Positions 46,601 to 54,086 of a stretch of DNA of 64,000 nucleotides are shown in pieces; positions within the stretch are counted from its first letter, which is position 1, and each line of letters opens with the position of its first letter. Under the pieces are notes generated by a model. That model saw only the letters and a list, made by a program, of their open reading frames with translations, was not told the origin of the DNA and searched no databases. This stretch comes from Pseudomonas iranensis (GTDB lineage Bacteria; Pseudomonadota; Gammaproteobacteria; Pseudomonadales; Pseudomonadaceae): contig NZ_CP077092.1 in assembly GCF_014268585.2 (NCBI RefSeq), positions 2,728,001-2,792,000 of the forward strand, read 5' to 3'. Made by a program: the position numbers and the translations under genes.

Positions 46601-49367
46601 CGGTGATGTCCGGTGCGGTGACCGGCGTGGCCGGCGAGGGCAGGGCGCTCGCATCGGTCTGGATCACACTCAACACCTGACCGTCGAGCTGAGCCGGGCT
46701 CAGGTTGACGCTGAAACTGCCGTCGCTGGCGACCACCGTAGAGCCGAGCACCGTGCCGTCGGGCGCGCTGACGGTTACGGTGCTGCCCGCTTGCCCGGTG
46801 CCGGTCAAGGTCACGCCGTTACTGGCGAGCACGACATTGTCCGGCGCCAGCGGCGCGGTGGTGTCCGTCGCTGTCAATGGTGTGCTGGGGGAAACGTTCA
46901 CGCCATCCGATTGGCTGACTTGCAGTTGCTGGCCTTCGATCTGTGGGCTGTTCAGCGGCACTGTAAAGGCGCCGGTGCCGCCGACGATCACGGTGCCCAG
47001 CGTATTGCCGGCCGAATCCTTGACCGTCACCGTGGCACCGGGTTCGCCGGTGCCACTCAGTTCAGTGCCGCCAGCATTCAGCGTCAGGTCCGAAGGAGCC
47101 GTTGGGGCCTGGATATCCGGCGCTTCAACTGGAACTGCCGGCGAGCCCGACGGCGAGCCATCGGTCTGCACGACGCTGAGGTTCTGGCCATTGGTTTGTG
47201 GCGAGGACAAGGTGACTTCGAACCGGCCGTTGCTGCCGACGACAGCTGTTCCCAGCACGGTCCCATTGGTGTCAGTGACAGTAACGGTCGCACCGATCTG
47301 ACCCGCGCCGGAGACCACGGCGCCATTGGCGGAAATGCTTACATCGGTCACGGCAACCGGCGTGGTCAGATCGGGTGCGATCACGTTGATCGGCGCCGAA
47401 GGATTGCCGTCCGCGTCGGTCTGGATCACTTGCAGCTGTTGCGCATCGGTCTGTGGTGTGGAAAGTGGAACGGTAAAATTGCCGTCGGCACCCACCGTGC
47501 CGGTGCCGATGATGTTGCCGGCCGGATCGCGCACAGTGACTGACGCACCCAACTCACCCTTACCGGTGAGCGTCTGCCCCTGAGCGTCGAGCGCGAGATC
47601 GGAGACGGCCGTCGGCCCTTGGGTGTCAGGTGTGACGTAGCTCAGCGGCGCGGAGGTGTTGCCAGCGGCGTCGCTGGCACTGATCTGCAGTGTTTCGCCA
47701 TTGTTCTGTGGACTGCTCAGTTGCACCGTGAACGTGCCGTCCGCAGCGACCACTGCCGAGCCGAGTATAGTGCCGTTGGCGTCGCGTACCGTGATCGTTG
47801 ATCCGACCTGGCCGCGACCGTTCATCTGCAGGCCATCCACGCTCAGGGCAACGTCGCTCGGCTGGGTCATTCCGTCGAGATCAATGGCGATAACGGTCGC
47901 TGCTGGCGAAGGGTTGCCGGCGGCGTCGGTGACCAGCACGCTCAGCGCCTCACCATCGATTTGCGCGGCATTGAGTTGCACAGTGAACGAGCCATCGGCT
48001 GCGACTAAAGCCGTGCCGAGCAGTGTGCCTTGGGCATTGGTGACGCTGACTGTGCTGCCGGGTTCGCCACGGCCGGTGACCGAGAGGCCATCGCTGCTCA
48101 CCGTCAGATCCGTAGCAGCGGCGGGGCCGGTGATGTCCGGCGCATTGAAGGTGATGGCCGGCGATTGCGCACCGGCGCTGTTGACTGCCACGACACTGAA
48201 GGTTTCACCGTTGGCCTGCGCACGAATCAGCGTCAGCAGGAAAGTACCGTCAGCGGCCACCGCCGCGCGCCCGAGCAATTCGCCGTTGGCGGCACGGACT
48301 TCGATCGTGGTGCCGGCCCGGGCGGTGCCGGTCAGTTGGCTGCCGTCGCTGCTCAAACCAAGATTGCCTGGCGTCGTCGGTTCGACAATCTCCGGCGCGC
48401 TGACCGTTGCGCCGGTCGAGGTGTTGCCTGCGGCATCGGTGGCATTCACTGTCAGCGGCTGACCGCCGGTTTGCGCGGGGCTGAGGACGACGCTGAAGGT
48501 GCCATCCGCCGCAACCAAGGCGCTGCCGAGCAGCGTGCCATCGGCGGCGCGCACCTGGATGGTCGAGCCGACTTCACCGGTGCCGCCGAGTTGCGTGCCA
48601 TCTGCGCTCACAGCGAGGTTGCCAGGCGCGGTGGGCGCGGTGGTATCCGGCGCAGTGACCGTACCGGGTGTCGAAACGTTGCCCGCAGGGTCGGTGAGCG
48701 TGACGTCGAGCGGCTGGCCATTGTTCTGTGGCGTACCCAGGTCGACCTGGAAACTGCCGTCGGCGCCAACGGTTCCGGAACCCAAAAGGTTGCCGGCCGC
48801 ATCGCGTACCTGAACGACACTGCCAGCTTCGCCAAAACCACTCAGCACCCTGCCATCGGCCGACAAGGTTAATCCGGTCGCGGGCGCAGGAGGCGTCGCG
48901 TCTCCGCCCCCACCACCACCACCGCCGCCGCCACCGCCACTTCCGCCGGCAGCGGCTGCCGCACCACCCGCGCCCAACAGGCCAAGCCCGGCAATCGCCC
49001 ATGCCGGCGTCGCGCCATCCACCACACCGACGCCAGCGATCAGCTCGTCCAGCGAATTGATTTCGTCAAAGGTAAAGCCATTGAACGGCTCGGCGCTGTA
49101 GCGCGCCTGCCACAGCGTCGCGTCGTCACCCTGAAAGACAATGTCATTGGGCACGCCGTCAGGGCTGGTGACAAAGAAATTGGAGATTTTGATTTGCTCG
49201 CCAGACTTCAGATTGACGATCAAATCCTGACCGCTGCGACTGGTCGACGCCAATTGATCGGGCCGAACCGGCATTTGTACAACTGACGGCTGACTGAGCT
49301 GAACATTGCCCCAGTTCTGGGCAGTGAGCTGAGAATTGGCTTTGTCGGCAATGACGATGTTGTCCAT
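37641..49367 (-). CDS. Giant biofilm adhesin, BapA/LapF/MapA type with about 36 Ig-like repeats
   Basis: 3908 residues, start MDNIVIADK with GGGAG upstream. Residues 1-130 are the BapA-prefix/retention domain, followed by a hydrophobic Ala/Gly segment, AAAG at 138-141 (similar to LapG protease sites) and a glycine run. About 36 Ig-like repeats of ~84 residues follow, each opening with a D-x-x-x-P-x-A linker and containing VSADG...TGTGEAGATVTV...LGTATV, DGTFSVTL and DAAGNVS. The C-terminal region has VCBS-like domains, RTX-type GTEGNDTLDG...GGGGDDTL and a secretion signal. It is anchored or released at the cell surface for attachment. The gene order adhesin-TolC-ABC-adaptor matches P. putida lapF-H-I-J; P. 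fluorescens MapA is an alternative name. Confidence 0.9.
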   Translation of the reverse strand: MDNIVIADKANSQLTAQNWGNVQLSQPSVVQMPVRPDQLASTSRSGQDLIVNLKSGEQIKISNFFVTSPDGVPNDIVFQGDDATLWQARYSAEPFNGFTFDEINSLDELIAGVGVVDGATPAWAIAGLGLLGAGGAAAAAGGSGGGGGGGGGGGGDATPPAPATGLTLSADGRVLSGFGEAGSVVQVRDAAGNLLGSGTVGADGSFQVDLGTPQNNGQPLDVTLTDPAGNVSTPGTVTAPDTTAPTAPGNLAVSADGTQLGGTGEVGSTIQVRAADGTLLGSALVAADGTFSVVLSPAQTGGQPLTVNATDAAGNTSTGATVSAPEIVEPTTPGNLGLSSDGSQLTGTARAGTTIEVRAANGELLGRAAVAADGTFLLTLIRAQANGETFSVVAVNSAGAQSPAITFNAPDITGPAAATDLTVSSDGLSVTGRGEPGSTVSVTNAQGTLLGTALVAADGSFTVQLNAAQIDGEALSVLVTDAAGNPSPAATVIAIDLDGMTQPSDVALSVDGLQMNGRGQVGSTITVRDANGTILGSAVVAADGTFTVQLSSPQNNGETLQISASDAAGNTSAPLSYVTPDTQGPTAVSDLALDAQGQTLTGKGELGASVTVRDPAGNIIGTGTVGADGNFTVPLSTPQTDAQQLQVIQTDADGNPSAPINVIAPDLTTPVAVTDVSISANGAVVSGAGQIGATVTVTDTNGTVLGTAVVGSNGRFEVTLSSPQTNGQNLSVVQTDGSPSGSPAVPVEAPDIQAPTAPSDLTLNAGGTELSGTGEPGATVTVKDSAGNTLGTVIVGGTGAFTVPLNSPQIEGQQLQVSQSDGVNVSPSTPLTATDTTAPLAPDNVVLASNGVTLTGTGQAGSTVTVSAPDGTVLGSTVVASDGSFSVNLSPAQLDGQVLSVIQTDASALPSPATPVTAPDITAPPAPSGLLIDPAGATVTGTTQPNNTVQVLDADGNVIGTATADGTGAFTVNLDTAQTNGEALQVVVSDGANSSLPGTVAAPDSTPPAAVSDLALNPAGTQVSGLAEPGTTVTVSIAGGGAVLGTATADADGRFVVTLSPPAEPGGNLEVISTDGGGNDSPVVPLAGLDGSQVATPTDLALSADGFTLTGAGTSGCTVTVTSSSGTVLGSGLINSFGRFTLLLSSKQINAQVLQVTATSPDGDVSIPGTVTAVDGTAPDAVTNLALNTNGTTLTGRGEAGATVTVTDTTGTVLGTALAASNGTFSLTLTPAQLNGQALTAIQSDAAGNLSQPAGIIATDLQPPAAATGVSINDVGTVVKGQGEAGSTVTVRDAAGNVLATGVVDQSGNFQVTLPNAQNTGETLQVTLTDANGNASTSTGVITIDGTPPAAVQNPLISADGSTLSGTGEAGATVNVTTASGTLLGSAVVGADGSFSVTLAPAPTNGEALAISQTDPAGNVSPSTSVTAPDISPPAALTQVAVNADGVTVTGHGEPGATVSVRSADGTLLGTAQVGSGGAFTVTLNAAQLNAEVLTVTQEDPPGNVSTAVEVIAADLTAPAIPSALTLNAAGVQLAGSAEAGSTVTVRDSQGNLLGTTTAAANGTFQITLNSPQTNGQSLNVTATDAAGNPSAPAIVNAVDSTAPLVASDLAVSANGATLTGIGEVGASVEVRDAGGVLLGTATVASNGNFSVTLSPAAVAGSNLSVVQIDAAGNTGPTAPVTAPGNLAESAPTNLALSADGLTLTGSATAGSTVSIRNASGVLLGSALVAANGTFSVTLNAAQLNGEQLSAVATSSTGINSSPTDYTAADIAAPTLLSELSLAPNGTALTGRGEAGATVTVLGTGGAVLGSAVVAANGTFSVNLSPAQTSGQTLSLSQADAAGNESNSVNLIAPDLIAPNAPAALVASTDGTLLSGTGEAGTTVNVYNAAGALVGTGTVSIDGTFAITLTTPQANGQALTVSLTDAAGNTSAATPFTSVDSTPPAAVSQLSIGGDGASLTGRGEPGAQVRVIDSDGNVLGTAVVSATGTFTLPLNPALTNAEVITVVQADAAGNDSPAVNLTTPDFTPPDPLDNVDINSSGALVIGTGEPGATVTVRDANGTLLGTSVVLGDGTFSVTLNPPQINEQILSVQQADPPGNVSAPVTVTAPDLTPPATPADLQLNADGGLLTGTGEVGATVRVTSADGTELGTGTVGSDGRFQITVTPVQTNGQALFVVLADAAGNASPAGTLTAPDSTPPAALTDVEIDASGSLITGSGAAGSQVVVTNAVGTIVGTGTVAADGSFSVTLDQPLLNGEALSVIQRDAAGNPSPIVPVTAPDITLPAAPTGLALTSDGVTLTGTGEAGATVRVLSATGTVLGSATVTGNGSFSVTLNPPQVNGELLSVNQTDPASNISPTAPLQAGDSTDPLEVADLNVSQDGLTVTGTGEPGTTVTVLDGAVVLGTATVAADGSFSVTLSAAQLDGRALSVVQADAQNNQSEPVLVDAPDSTAPIAPTVTSLTGAGTLLAGTAEAGSTVTVLSATGTVLGTAVALGDGTYTVTLNPAQANGQLLSVIATDEAQNASPVLLYPAADTTAPDAVTGLTISGDLSQLAGRGEAGASVEVTDALGNVVGTGTVAANGTFLIDLDPGITAGQVLTVNQTDVATNVSADADLTVPAVPAPAAPDNLVLTADGVTLTGTAAIGTTINVYAPDNSLIGTGVTGPDGTFSVLLTPAQINGQSLEVTANTALGGASLPTEITAGDTSAPAPLSDLAVNASGTLVTGRGEVGASVTITGAGGVVLGNATVGANGTFSAQLNTPQVNGQVLNATQTDASNNTSSGLNVTAPDITPPAAPTALVLSGAGLVLGGLGEAGAIVTVRGTGGTVLGTATVAGNGSFSVTLSSAQLNGQQLSVTQSDAAGNVSPVTNLSVADTTAPAPLSNVSLNGTGLAVSGTGEAGATVSVTNAAGTVLGTAVVNAGGTFTVQLSSAQLNGQQLNVQQADPTGNLSQVFNLTAPDVQAPIAASGLTLAANGLTLSGTGEAGATVNVYGPGGALIGTTTVGSGGTFSFNLNTAQLDGQLLTVRLVDPAGNLSPNASLTAPDITAPGAPTGVSVNGSGTVLTGVGVPGSTISVRGVGGVVLGTATVAANGSFSVTLASAQINSQLLSVTQADPSGNVSAAATATAPDLTPPAAATALLVGADGLTVTGTGEAGATVTIKSASGAVLGTATVNNLGVFTVTLSSAQINGENLTVNLSDARGNVSVAANVIAPDVDVNAPVVASDNLAVGTVTLAPVTASQTFNDSFTTLLAGFSKTFTFTVAGGTRLDPTLTLTTSSLISLIDGVVYTLQVKDASGNWVTLDVNGSGGRLDLIALAGQGVRVDIGNLLSGDYRLTVSSTGIGVLTTVNTQLQLDVSSLTQFNGIAGPAVTGNVITNVGVDGTADQTGPDNGAQLQIFKNGAWVSAGAGTTVQGLYGTLTIDANGNYSYKPNGSVGSVGKVDVFNYQLVHPNGLSDTANLYVRIDSPQASEVWNDANLGSPALVVDATADIASTDVTLINREVTTNSALGTFNVLLGGGSGNYNTVVAADTVSDLTVVVNSSNLLALLGSMTVGLYKLNTATNQYVLVKSYGGNALVNLGGGNYGIKFDDQTAGSYQVRVAVGGLGLLTSVNTSLINVATYNNQFVVGSYTPVSGNLLTDTAGGGADVLGSVYTLLSVLVAGSYVAPGYNGVSLVGNYGTLVVQANGNYTYTLKAGLTDAVIGQEDTFTYQLTHPNGTVDTATLTIDLNKAGAFASTAFSALASDDLGLAHATGSDLIQGTEGNDTLDGSHGGAVTLQGGGGDDTLIIADQQFTSVDGGSGTDTLLWAGGDVSINLGDLQSKIHNVEILDLNHSSAVALTLNLSDLLAITSSDNNTLLIKGDDRDSVHMIDGWVADGTQQADGIDYVQYTAQEDPSHHLWVQNGIQVV

Positions 49368-49775
49368 TACTACTCCCTGTAAATGGGTGGGGCGGACGTC
49401 CACGGATGGTTTTAAAACCATAGATAGGGAGTGTCAGATGGGGCTGCCTGATTTTTGACGAGCGCATGGATGGGCCATTTGCCCACGTTTATCTCTCTGA
49501 AAACATGTTCTATTCAGGTCGTTACCGTTTGTCGGGACGTTGGATCCAAGCGGTTTTTCGGTGCAACAAAATGTGTCGTTTTCGACATTATCCAAAGGGA
49601 CGCTGGAAAAGGTCCGGGCGGAATCGCCGAGGATGATGGCTAAGCGATATTGAATTTCTCAAAGCGCAGGCCACCCTCCGCAGTTGCCTGTCTGCGAAGG
49701 TATTAATCAATAAGCGTGGGAGGGGGGGAAAGGCTTTGTATAAGAAATCCTGTTGTACCGTTTCAGCTGTTCTTT
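49368..49775. promoter_or_regulatory. Upstream region of the adhesin gene
   Basis: A 408-base gene-free stretch that must hold the adhesin promoter on the minus strand and the end of the hydrolase operon transcript. It is AT-richer than the coding regions (for example 49560-49660). I see no distinct operator or terminator that I can name. Confidence 0.35.
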
Positions 49776-50735
49776 CTATCCCTCAGCAGTTAATGCGCTA
49801 GCTATCGATCGCCGAAGTGATCGGACGATATCCAGCGCAGCCTGATCGCTAACACTGCCGGGGCACTGATCAAACATATGTGGCGCCCCAGGGTAGACAT
49901 GCAGTTCGACGGCAACCCCGGCGCGGGACAGACGCAGGGCAAATGCAACGTCCTCTTCCAGAAACAGATCCAGCGCCCCGACGGCCAGAAACGTCGGTGG
50001 CAAGTCACGCAGATCATCCTGCAGGGCCGGCGAAAACCAGCCGATTGGCAGATCATCCAGCGCTTGGTCAGCGCGCAGGCAATCCCAACAGAACTGGTTG
50101 GCTTGCGCCGGCCAGCCAATCACGCCGGTCGTGCTGTTCTGGTGAGGCGAGGCTGCGCTGCCCGAACGGTAATCGAGCATCGGATAAATCAGCACCTGGC
50201 TGGCGATGGAATACTCGCCGCGATCCCGCGCCACAATGGCCAGCGCTGCTGCCAGCCCGGCGCCGGCACTGTGGCCCATGACGATTACTTTGTCGGCGTC
50301 AATATTGAGCGTTTGCGGGTGGGCGAAAACCCAGCCGAGGGCGGTGTAGCAATCCTCCAGAGGAATAGGGAAGCGGTATTCGGGCGCGAGACGGTAATCG
50401 ACAGCAACGATGATCGCCTGAAGTGCTTCGGCGAGATTGGCCAGATAGTCATCGGCCATTTCGGGGCAACCAAGGACGAAGCCTCCGCCGTGGATGTACA
50501 GGATCATCGCAAAATTACCGTCCGCTGCTGCGGCGGCGGGCCGGTAAAGACACAGGCGCAAATCCTCACCGTCGTGGGACTTTATCCATAGGCTTTCACC
50601 GCGCGCTGGTTCTCGGGATCTGAATGTCGCATGGACACGCTCCCTGATCGCGGGCAGCGTTTCCAACGTCCAGGCTTCTGCGCCGGGGGTTAAAAAGCTT
50701 TTGAAGTCGGGATCCAGCAGTTCATGTGCTTTCAC
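49776..50735 (-). CDS. Alpha/beta hydrolase of the hormone-sensitive-lipase family
   Basis: 319 residues with a GTG start preceded by AGGAGG at ideal spacing; an upstream in-frame ATG lies inside the transketolase gene. The oxyanion motif is YIHGGGFVLG, the nucleophile elbow GHSAGAG, the Asp in VGALDLF and the His in PGAPHMFD, all HSL-family carboxylesterase features. It is the last gene of an operon with SDR, MFS and split transketolase, so it may open an ester or lactone of the substrate. Confidence 0.88.
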   Translation of the reverse strand: MKAHELLDPDFKSFLTPGAEAWTLETLPAIRERVHATFRSREPARGESLWIKSHDGEDLRLCLYRPAAAAADGNFAMILYIHGGGFVLGCPEMADDYLANLAEALQAIIVAVDYRLAPEYRFPIPLEDCYTALGWVFAHPQTLNIDADKVIVMGHSAGAGLAAALAIVARDRGEYSIASQVLIYPMLDYRSGSAASPHQNSTTGVIGWPAQANQFCWDCLRADQALDDLPIGWFSPALQDDLRDLPPTFLAVGALDLFLEEDVAFALRLSRAGVAVELHVYPGAPHMFDQCPGSVSDQAALDIVRSLRRSIASALTAEG

Positions 50736-50796
50736 GTTCTGCCTCCTGTTTGCGAATGAACGAGCGCCTCGGATGGAGGCGCCGCTCACGGTGGAG

Positions 50797-51825
50797 TTAC
50801 AGCCAGGCTTTGATCTGCGCGCAAACGGCCGGCGTCGAAATGCCGTAGCGATCATGCAGCGTCGGCAGGGCGCCGGCGTCAAGGAACGCGTCGGGCAACG
50901 CGATCTGTCTGAAGGTGGGCGTCACGCCATTGCGCAACAACAACCCGGCAACCGCCTCACCCAAACCGCCGATGATCGAGCTGTTCTCGGCTGTGACCAC
51001 CAGACGCCCGGATTTGCGCGCTTCGGCGAGAATGGTTTGCTCATCCAGCGGCTTGATGGTCGGCACGTGCAGCACGGCCACATCGATACCGTCGGCCTGC
51101 AATTGCTTGGCCGCTTCCAGTGAGCGCATGGTCATCAGCCCGGTGGAGATGATCAGCACGTCGTTGCCCGTGCGCAGGGTCTTGGCCTTGCCGATCTCGA
51201 ATTTATAACCGTAGTCGTCCAGCACCAACGGCACATTGCCGCGCAGCAAACGCATATAGACCGGGCCTTGGTGAGCGGCGATGGCCGGCACGGCCTGTTC
51301 GATTTCCAGCGCATCGCACGGGTCGACAATCATCAGATTGGGCATGGCGCGGAAAATAGCCAGATCATCCGTGGCCTGGTGGCTCGGCCCGTAGCCGGTA
51401 GTGAGGCCGGGCAGGCCGCAGACGATTTTGACGTTGAGGTTTTCCTCGGCGATGGCCATGCAGATGAAGTCGTAAGCACGCCGCGATGCGAACACCGCGT
51501 AGGTGGTGGCGAAGGGCACGAAACCCTCACGCGCCATGCCGGCGGCAGCGCTCATCAGCAACTGTTCGGCCATGCCCATCTGATAGAAACGCTCCGGGTG
51601 CGCCTTGGCGAAAATGTGCAGGTCGGTGTACTTGGACAGGTCCGCTGACAGGCCGACGATGTCCGCGCGTTGGTCTGCCAGCGCTGCGAGCGCATGGCCG
51701 AACGGTGCCGAGCGGGTCGCCTGGCCCTCGGAGGCAATCGAGGCAATCATCGCCGAGGTGGTCAGGCGCTTTTTCACCGGCGCGCCAGTAGCAGTCGAAG
51801 GCGCAGTGTTGGCGGCGTTGCTCAT
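50797..51825 (-). CDS. Transketolase C-terminal subunit (pyrimidine-binding and C-terminal domains)
   Basis: 342 residues. It has the transketolase pyrimidine-binding pattern (GHALAALADQRADIVGLSADLSKY, FYQMGMAEQLLMSAAAGMA with the catalytic glutamate, FATTYAVFASRRAYDFI) and the C-terminal domain (GRLVVTAENSSIIGGLGEAVAGLL). It forms a split transketolase with the product of the upstream gene, as in apulose-4-phosphate and related enzymes. It overlaps that gene by 4 bases. The donor and acceptor sugars are unknown. Confidence 0.9.
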   Translation of the reverse strand: MSNAANTAPSTATGAPVKKRLTTSAMIASIASEGQATRSAPFGHALAALADQRADIVGLSADLSKYTDLHIFAKAHPERFYQMGMAEQLLMSAAAGMAREGFVPFATTYAVFASRRAYDFICMAIAEENLNVKIVCGLPGLTTGYGPSHQATDDLAIFRAMPNLMIVDPCDALEIEQAVPAIAAHQGPVYMRLLRGNVPLVLDDYGYKFEIGKAKTLRTGNDVLIISTGLMTMRSLEAAKQLQADGIDVAVLHVPTIKPLDEQTILAEARKSGRLVVTAENSSIIGGLGEAVAGLLLRNGVTPTFRQIALPDAFLDAGALPTLHDRYGISTPAVCAQIKAWL

Positions 51826-52670
51826 TGGTCTTTTCCTTCTTCAAGGTTGTTCAGTGCCAGGTCCCATTCGTGCTCTTCGACGCGAATGAAGTGGGTCTTC
51901 TCCCGGTTCTCCAGAAACGGCACGCCTTTGCCCATTTTCGTGTCGCAGATGATCACGCGCGGTTGCCCGCCGGGGTGATTGCGCGCGGCATCGAATGCAG
52001 CGACCAGGGCGTCGAGGTCATTGCCGTCGACGCGCTGGGTGAACCAGCCGAAGGCTTGCCAGCGATCGACGATGGGTTCGAACGAAAGAATCTCGCTGGA
52101 GTAACCGTCGGCCTGCTGATTGTTGACGTCGACGATGGCGATCAGGTTGTCGAGCTGCCAGTGCGAAGCCGACATCACCGCTTCCCAGGTCGAGCCTTCA
52201 TTGAGTTCGCCATCGGACAGCAGGTTGTAGACGAACGAGGCCGAGCCTTTGCGCTTGAGGCCCAGGCAGGCACCGACCGCGATGCCCAGGCCCTGACCCA
52301 GCGAGCCGCCGGTGATTTCCATCCCCGGCGTGTAGGCAGCCATGCCCGACATCGGCAGGCGGCTGTCATCCGAGCCGTAGGTTTCCAGCTCATCGAGGGG
52401 AATGATCTCCGCTTCGATCAGCGCTGCGTACAGCGCGATGGCGTAGTGGCCGATGGAAAGATAGAAGCGATCACGCTGCTCCCACTCGGGATCCTGGGGG
52501 CGATGATTCATCGCATGAAAGTAAGACACCGCCAGCAGGTCAGCCGCGCCGAGGGCCTGGCCCACATAGCCCTGGCCCTGAACCTGGCCCATGCGCAGTG
52601 CATGGCGGCGAATGTTGTGCGCGCGCTGGGTCAGGCTCAGCGATGCAGCGTGTGCAAGATTAGTCGTCAT
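51822..52670 (-). CDS. Transketolase N-terminal subunit (thiamine diphosphate-binding)
   Basis: 282 residues from MTTNLAHAAS. The thiamine diphosphate motif is present as GDGE-like SDGELNEGSTWEAV...DVNNQQADG, and GSLGQGLGIAVGACLGLK is the conserved transketolase glycine loop. It needs the C-terminal subunit encoded next for activity. Its place between an MFS importer and the second subunit points to catabolism of an imported sugar or polyol derivative. Longer in-frame readings run back into the MFS gene and are not real starts. Confidence 0.9.
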   Translation of the reverse strand: MTTNLAHAASLSLTQRAHNIRRHALRMGQVQGQGYVGQALGAADLLAVSYFHAMNHRPQDPEWEQRDRFYLSIGHYAIALYAALIEAEIIPLDELETYGSDDSRLPMSGMAAYTPGMEITGGSLGQGLGIAVGACLGLKRKGSASFVYNLLSDGELNEGSTWEAVMSASHWQLDNLIAIVDVNNQQADGYSSEILSFEPIVDRWQAFGWFTQRVDGNDLDALVAAFDAARNHPGGQPRVIICDTKMGKGVPFLENREKTHFIRVEEHEWDLALNNLEEGKDQ

Positions 52671-52687
52671 GATGAAACTCCGTTGAC

Positions 52688-53986
52688 TCAACGATTGACC
52701 AAAGCGGCAGGAATACGCAGAACCAGGCTCGCGCCGAGGAGCAGCACGCCGGTGATCAGGTACATGCCGATGGCACTGGAACCGGTCAGGGTGGTGATCC
52801 AGCCGATCAGATAAGGCGAGCAGAACCCGGCGAGGTTGGCGAAGCTGTTGACCGCGGCGATGCCGGCGGCCGCAGACACCCCGCCAAGCAGCGTGGTGGG
52901 CAGCATCCAGAACAACGAGGTGGCGGAAAGAATGCCGGAGGCAGCGAGGCACAGACTGAGGATCGACAAGGTCGAATTGCCGCCCATCAGCGCTGCCAGA
53001 CTCAAGCCGATCGCACCGGCGATCATCGGCACGATCAGGTGCCAGCGGCGCTCGCGATGTTTGTCGCCACTGCGGCCGACCAGCAGCATCGCGGCGATGG
53101 CGCACAGATAAGGCAGGCTGGTCAGGAAACCGATGTGCAGCGGGTCGGAAACCCCTGCATTACGTACCAGTGTCGGCAGCCAGAAGGTGATCGCATATTG
53201 GCCCATGACCACACAGAAGTAGATCGCCGCCAGCAGCCACAAGCGCCGGTCGCGGATGAACTCGCCGATCGAGGCGTGGGTGACCTTTTGCTGGTCGTCT
53301 TCGGCCAGTTCGCGAGTGATCAAGGCTTTTTCGTCGTCATTGAGCCAGGTCGCCTGATGCACGCCGTCCTTCAGATAACTCAGCACCAGCAGGCCGACGA
53401 CCACGGTGGGCACCGCCTCGAGAACGAACATCCACTGCCAGCCGGCCCAGCCGTGCACGCCGGCAAAGTGGTTCATGATCCAACCGGACAGCGGGCCACC
53501 GACCATGCCTGACAGCGGAATGGCGATAAACCACAACACGGTCATGCGCGCCCGCCGATAGGACGGAAACCAGTAGGTGAGATAGAGCAGCAGGCCCGGC
53601 GCCAAACCGGCTTCGGCAATCCCCAGCAGAAAGCGCAGCGCGTAGAACTGCCAGGCGGTTTCGACGAAGGCGAACAGCGCCGAGACGATGCCCCAGGTGA
53701 TCATGATCCGCGCAATCCACAGTCGCGCGCCGACCTTGTGCAGGATGATGTTGCTGGGCACTTCGCAGAGGAAATAGCCGATGAAAAACACCCCGGCGCC
53801 CAGTCCGTAGACTGTTTCGCTGAGGGCCAGATCGTTCATCATTTGCAGCTTGGCGAAACCGACGTTGACCCGGTCCAGATAGGCGCACAGGTAGCACAGC
53901 ATCAGGAACGGCATCAGGCGCCAGGCCGTTTTGCGATAGGCAGAAGAACGCACGGTCGAAACCGCTTCGAGCGACAGGGTAGTCAT
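52688..53986 (-). CDS. MFS transporter, anion:cation symporter (ACS) family
   Basis: 432 residues with 12 predicted helices. Motifs LCYLCAYLDRVNVGFAKLQM at helix 1 and GYFLCEVPSNIILHKVGARLWIARI are the ACS-family signatures of carboxylate and aromatic acid importers (phthalate, hydroxyphenylacetate, sugar acids). It probably imports the substrate degraded by the surrounding enzymes, perhaps an acid. The start at MTTLSLEAV is preferred. It is 100 bases downstream of the SDR gene. Confidence 0.88.
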   Translation of the reverse strand: MTTLSLEAVSTVRSSAYRKTAWRLMPFLMLCYLCAYLDRVNVGFAKLQMMNDLALSETVYGLGAGVFFIGYFLCEVPSNIILHKVGARLWIARIMITWGIVSALFAFVETAWQFYALRFLLGIAEAGLAPGLLLYLTYWFPSYRRARMTVLWFIAIPLSGMVGGPLSGWIMNHFAGVHGWAGWQWMFVLEAVPTVVVGLLVLSYLKDGVHQATWLNDDEKALITRELAEDDQQKVTHASIGEFIRDRRLWLLAAIYFCVVMGQYAITFWLPTLVRNAGVSDPLHIGFLTSLPYLCAIAAMLLVGRSGDKHRERRWHLIVPMIAGAIGLSLAALMGGNSTLSILSLCLAASGILSATSLFWMLPTTLLGGVSAAAGIAAVNSFANLAGFCSPYLIGWITTLTGSSAIGMYLITGVLLLGASLVLRIPAALVNR

Positions 53987-54086
53987 GATGGTCTGATCTC
54001 TTGTTTTTATTGACCGCCAGGCCATCAGGCCCGGCTGCGTCATCGATCCAGAACCGCACGGGCCACGCAGGCCCGCCCAGAGTTAC

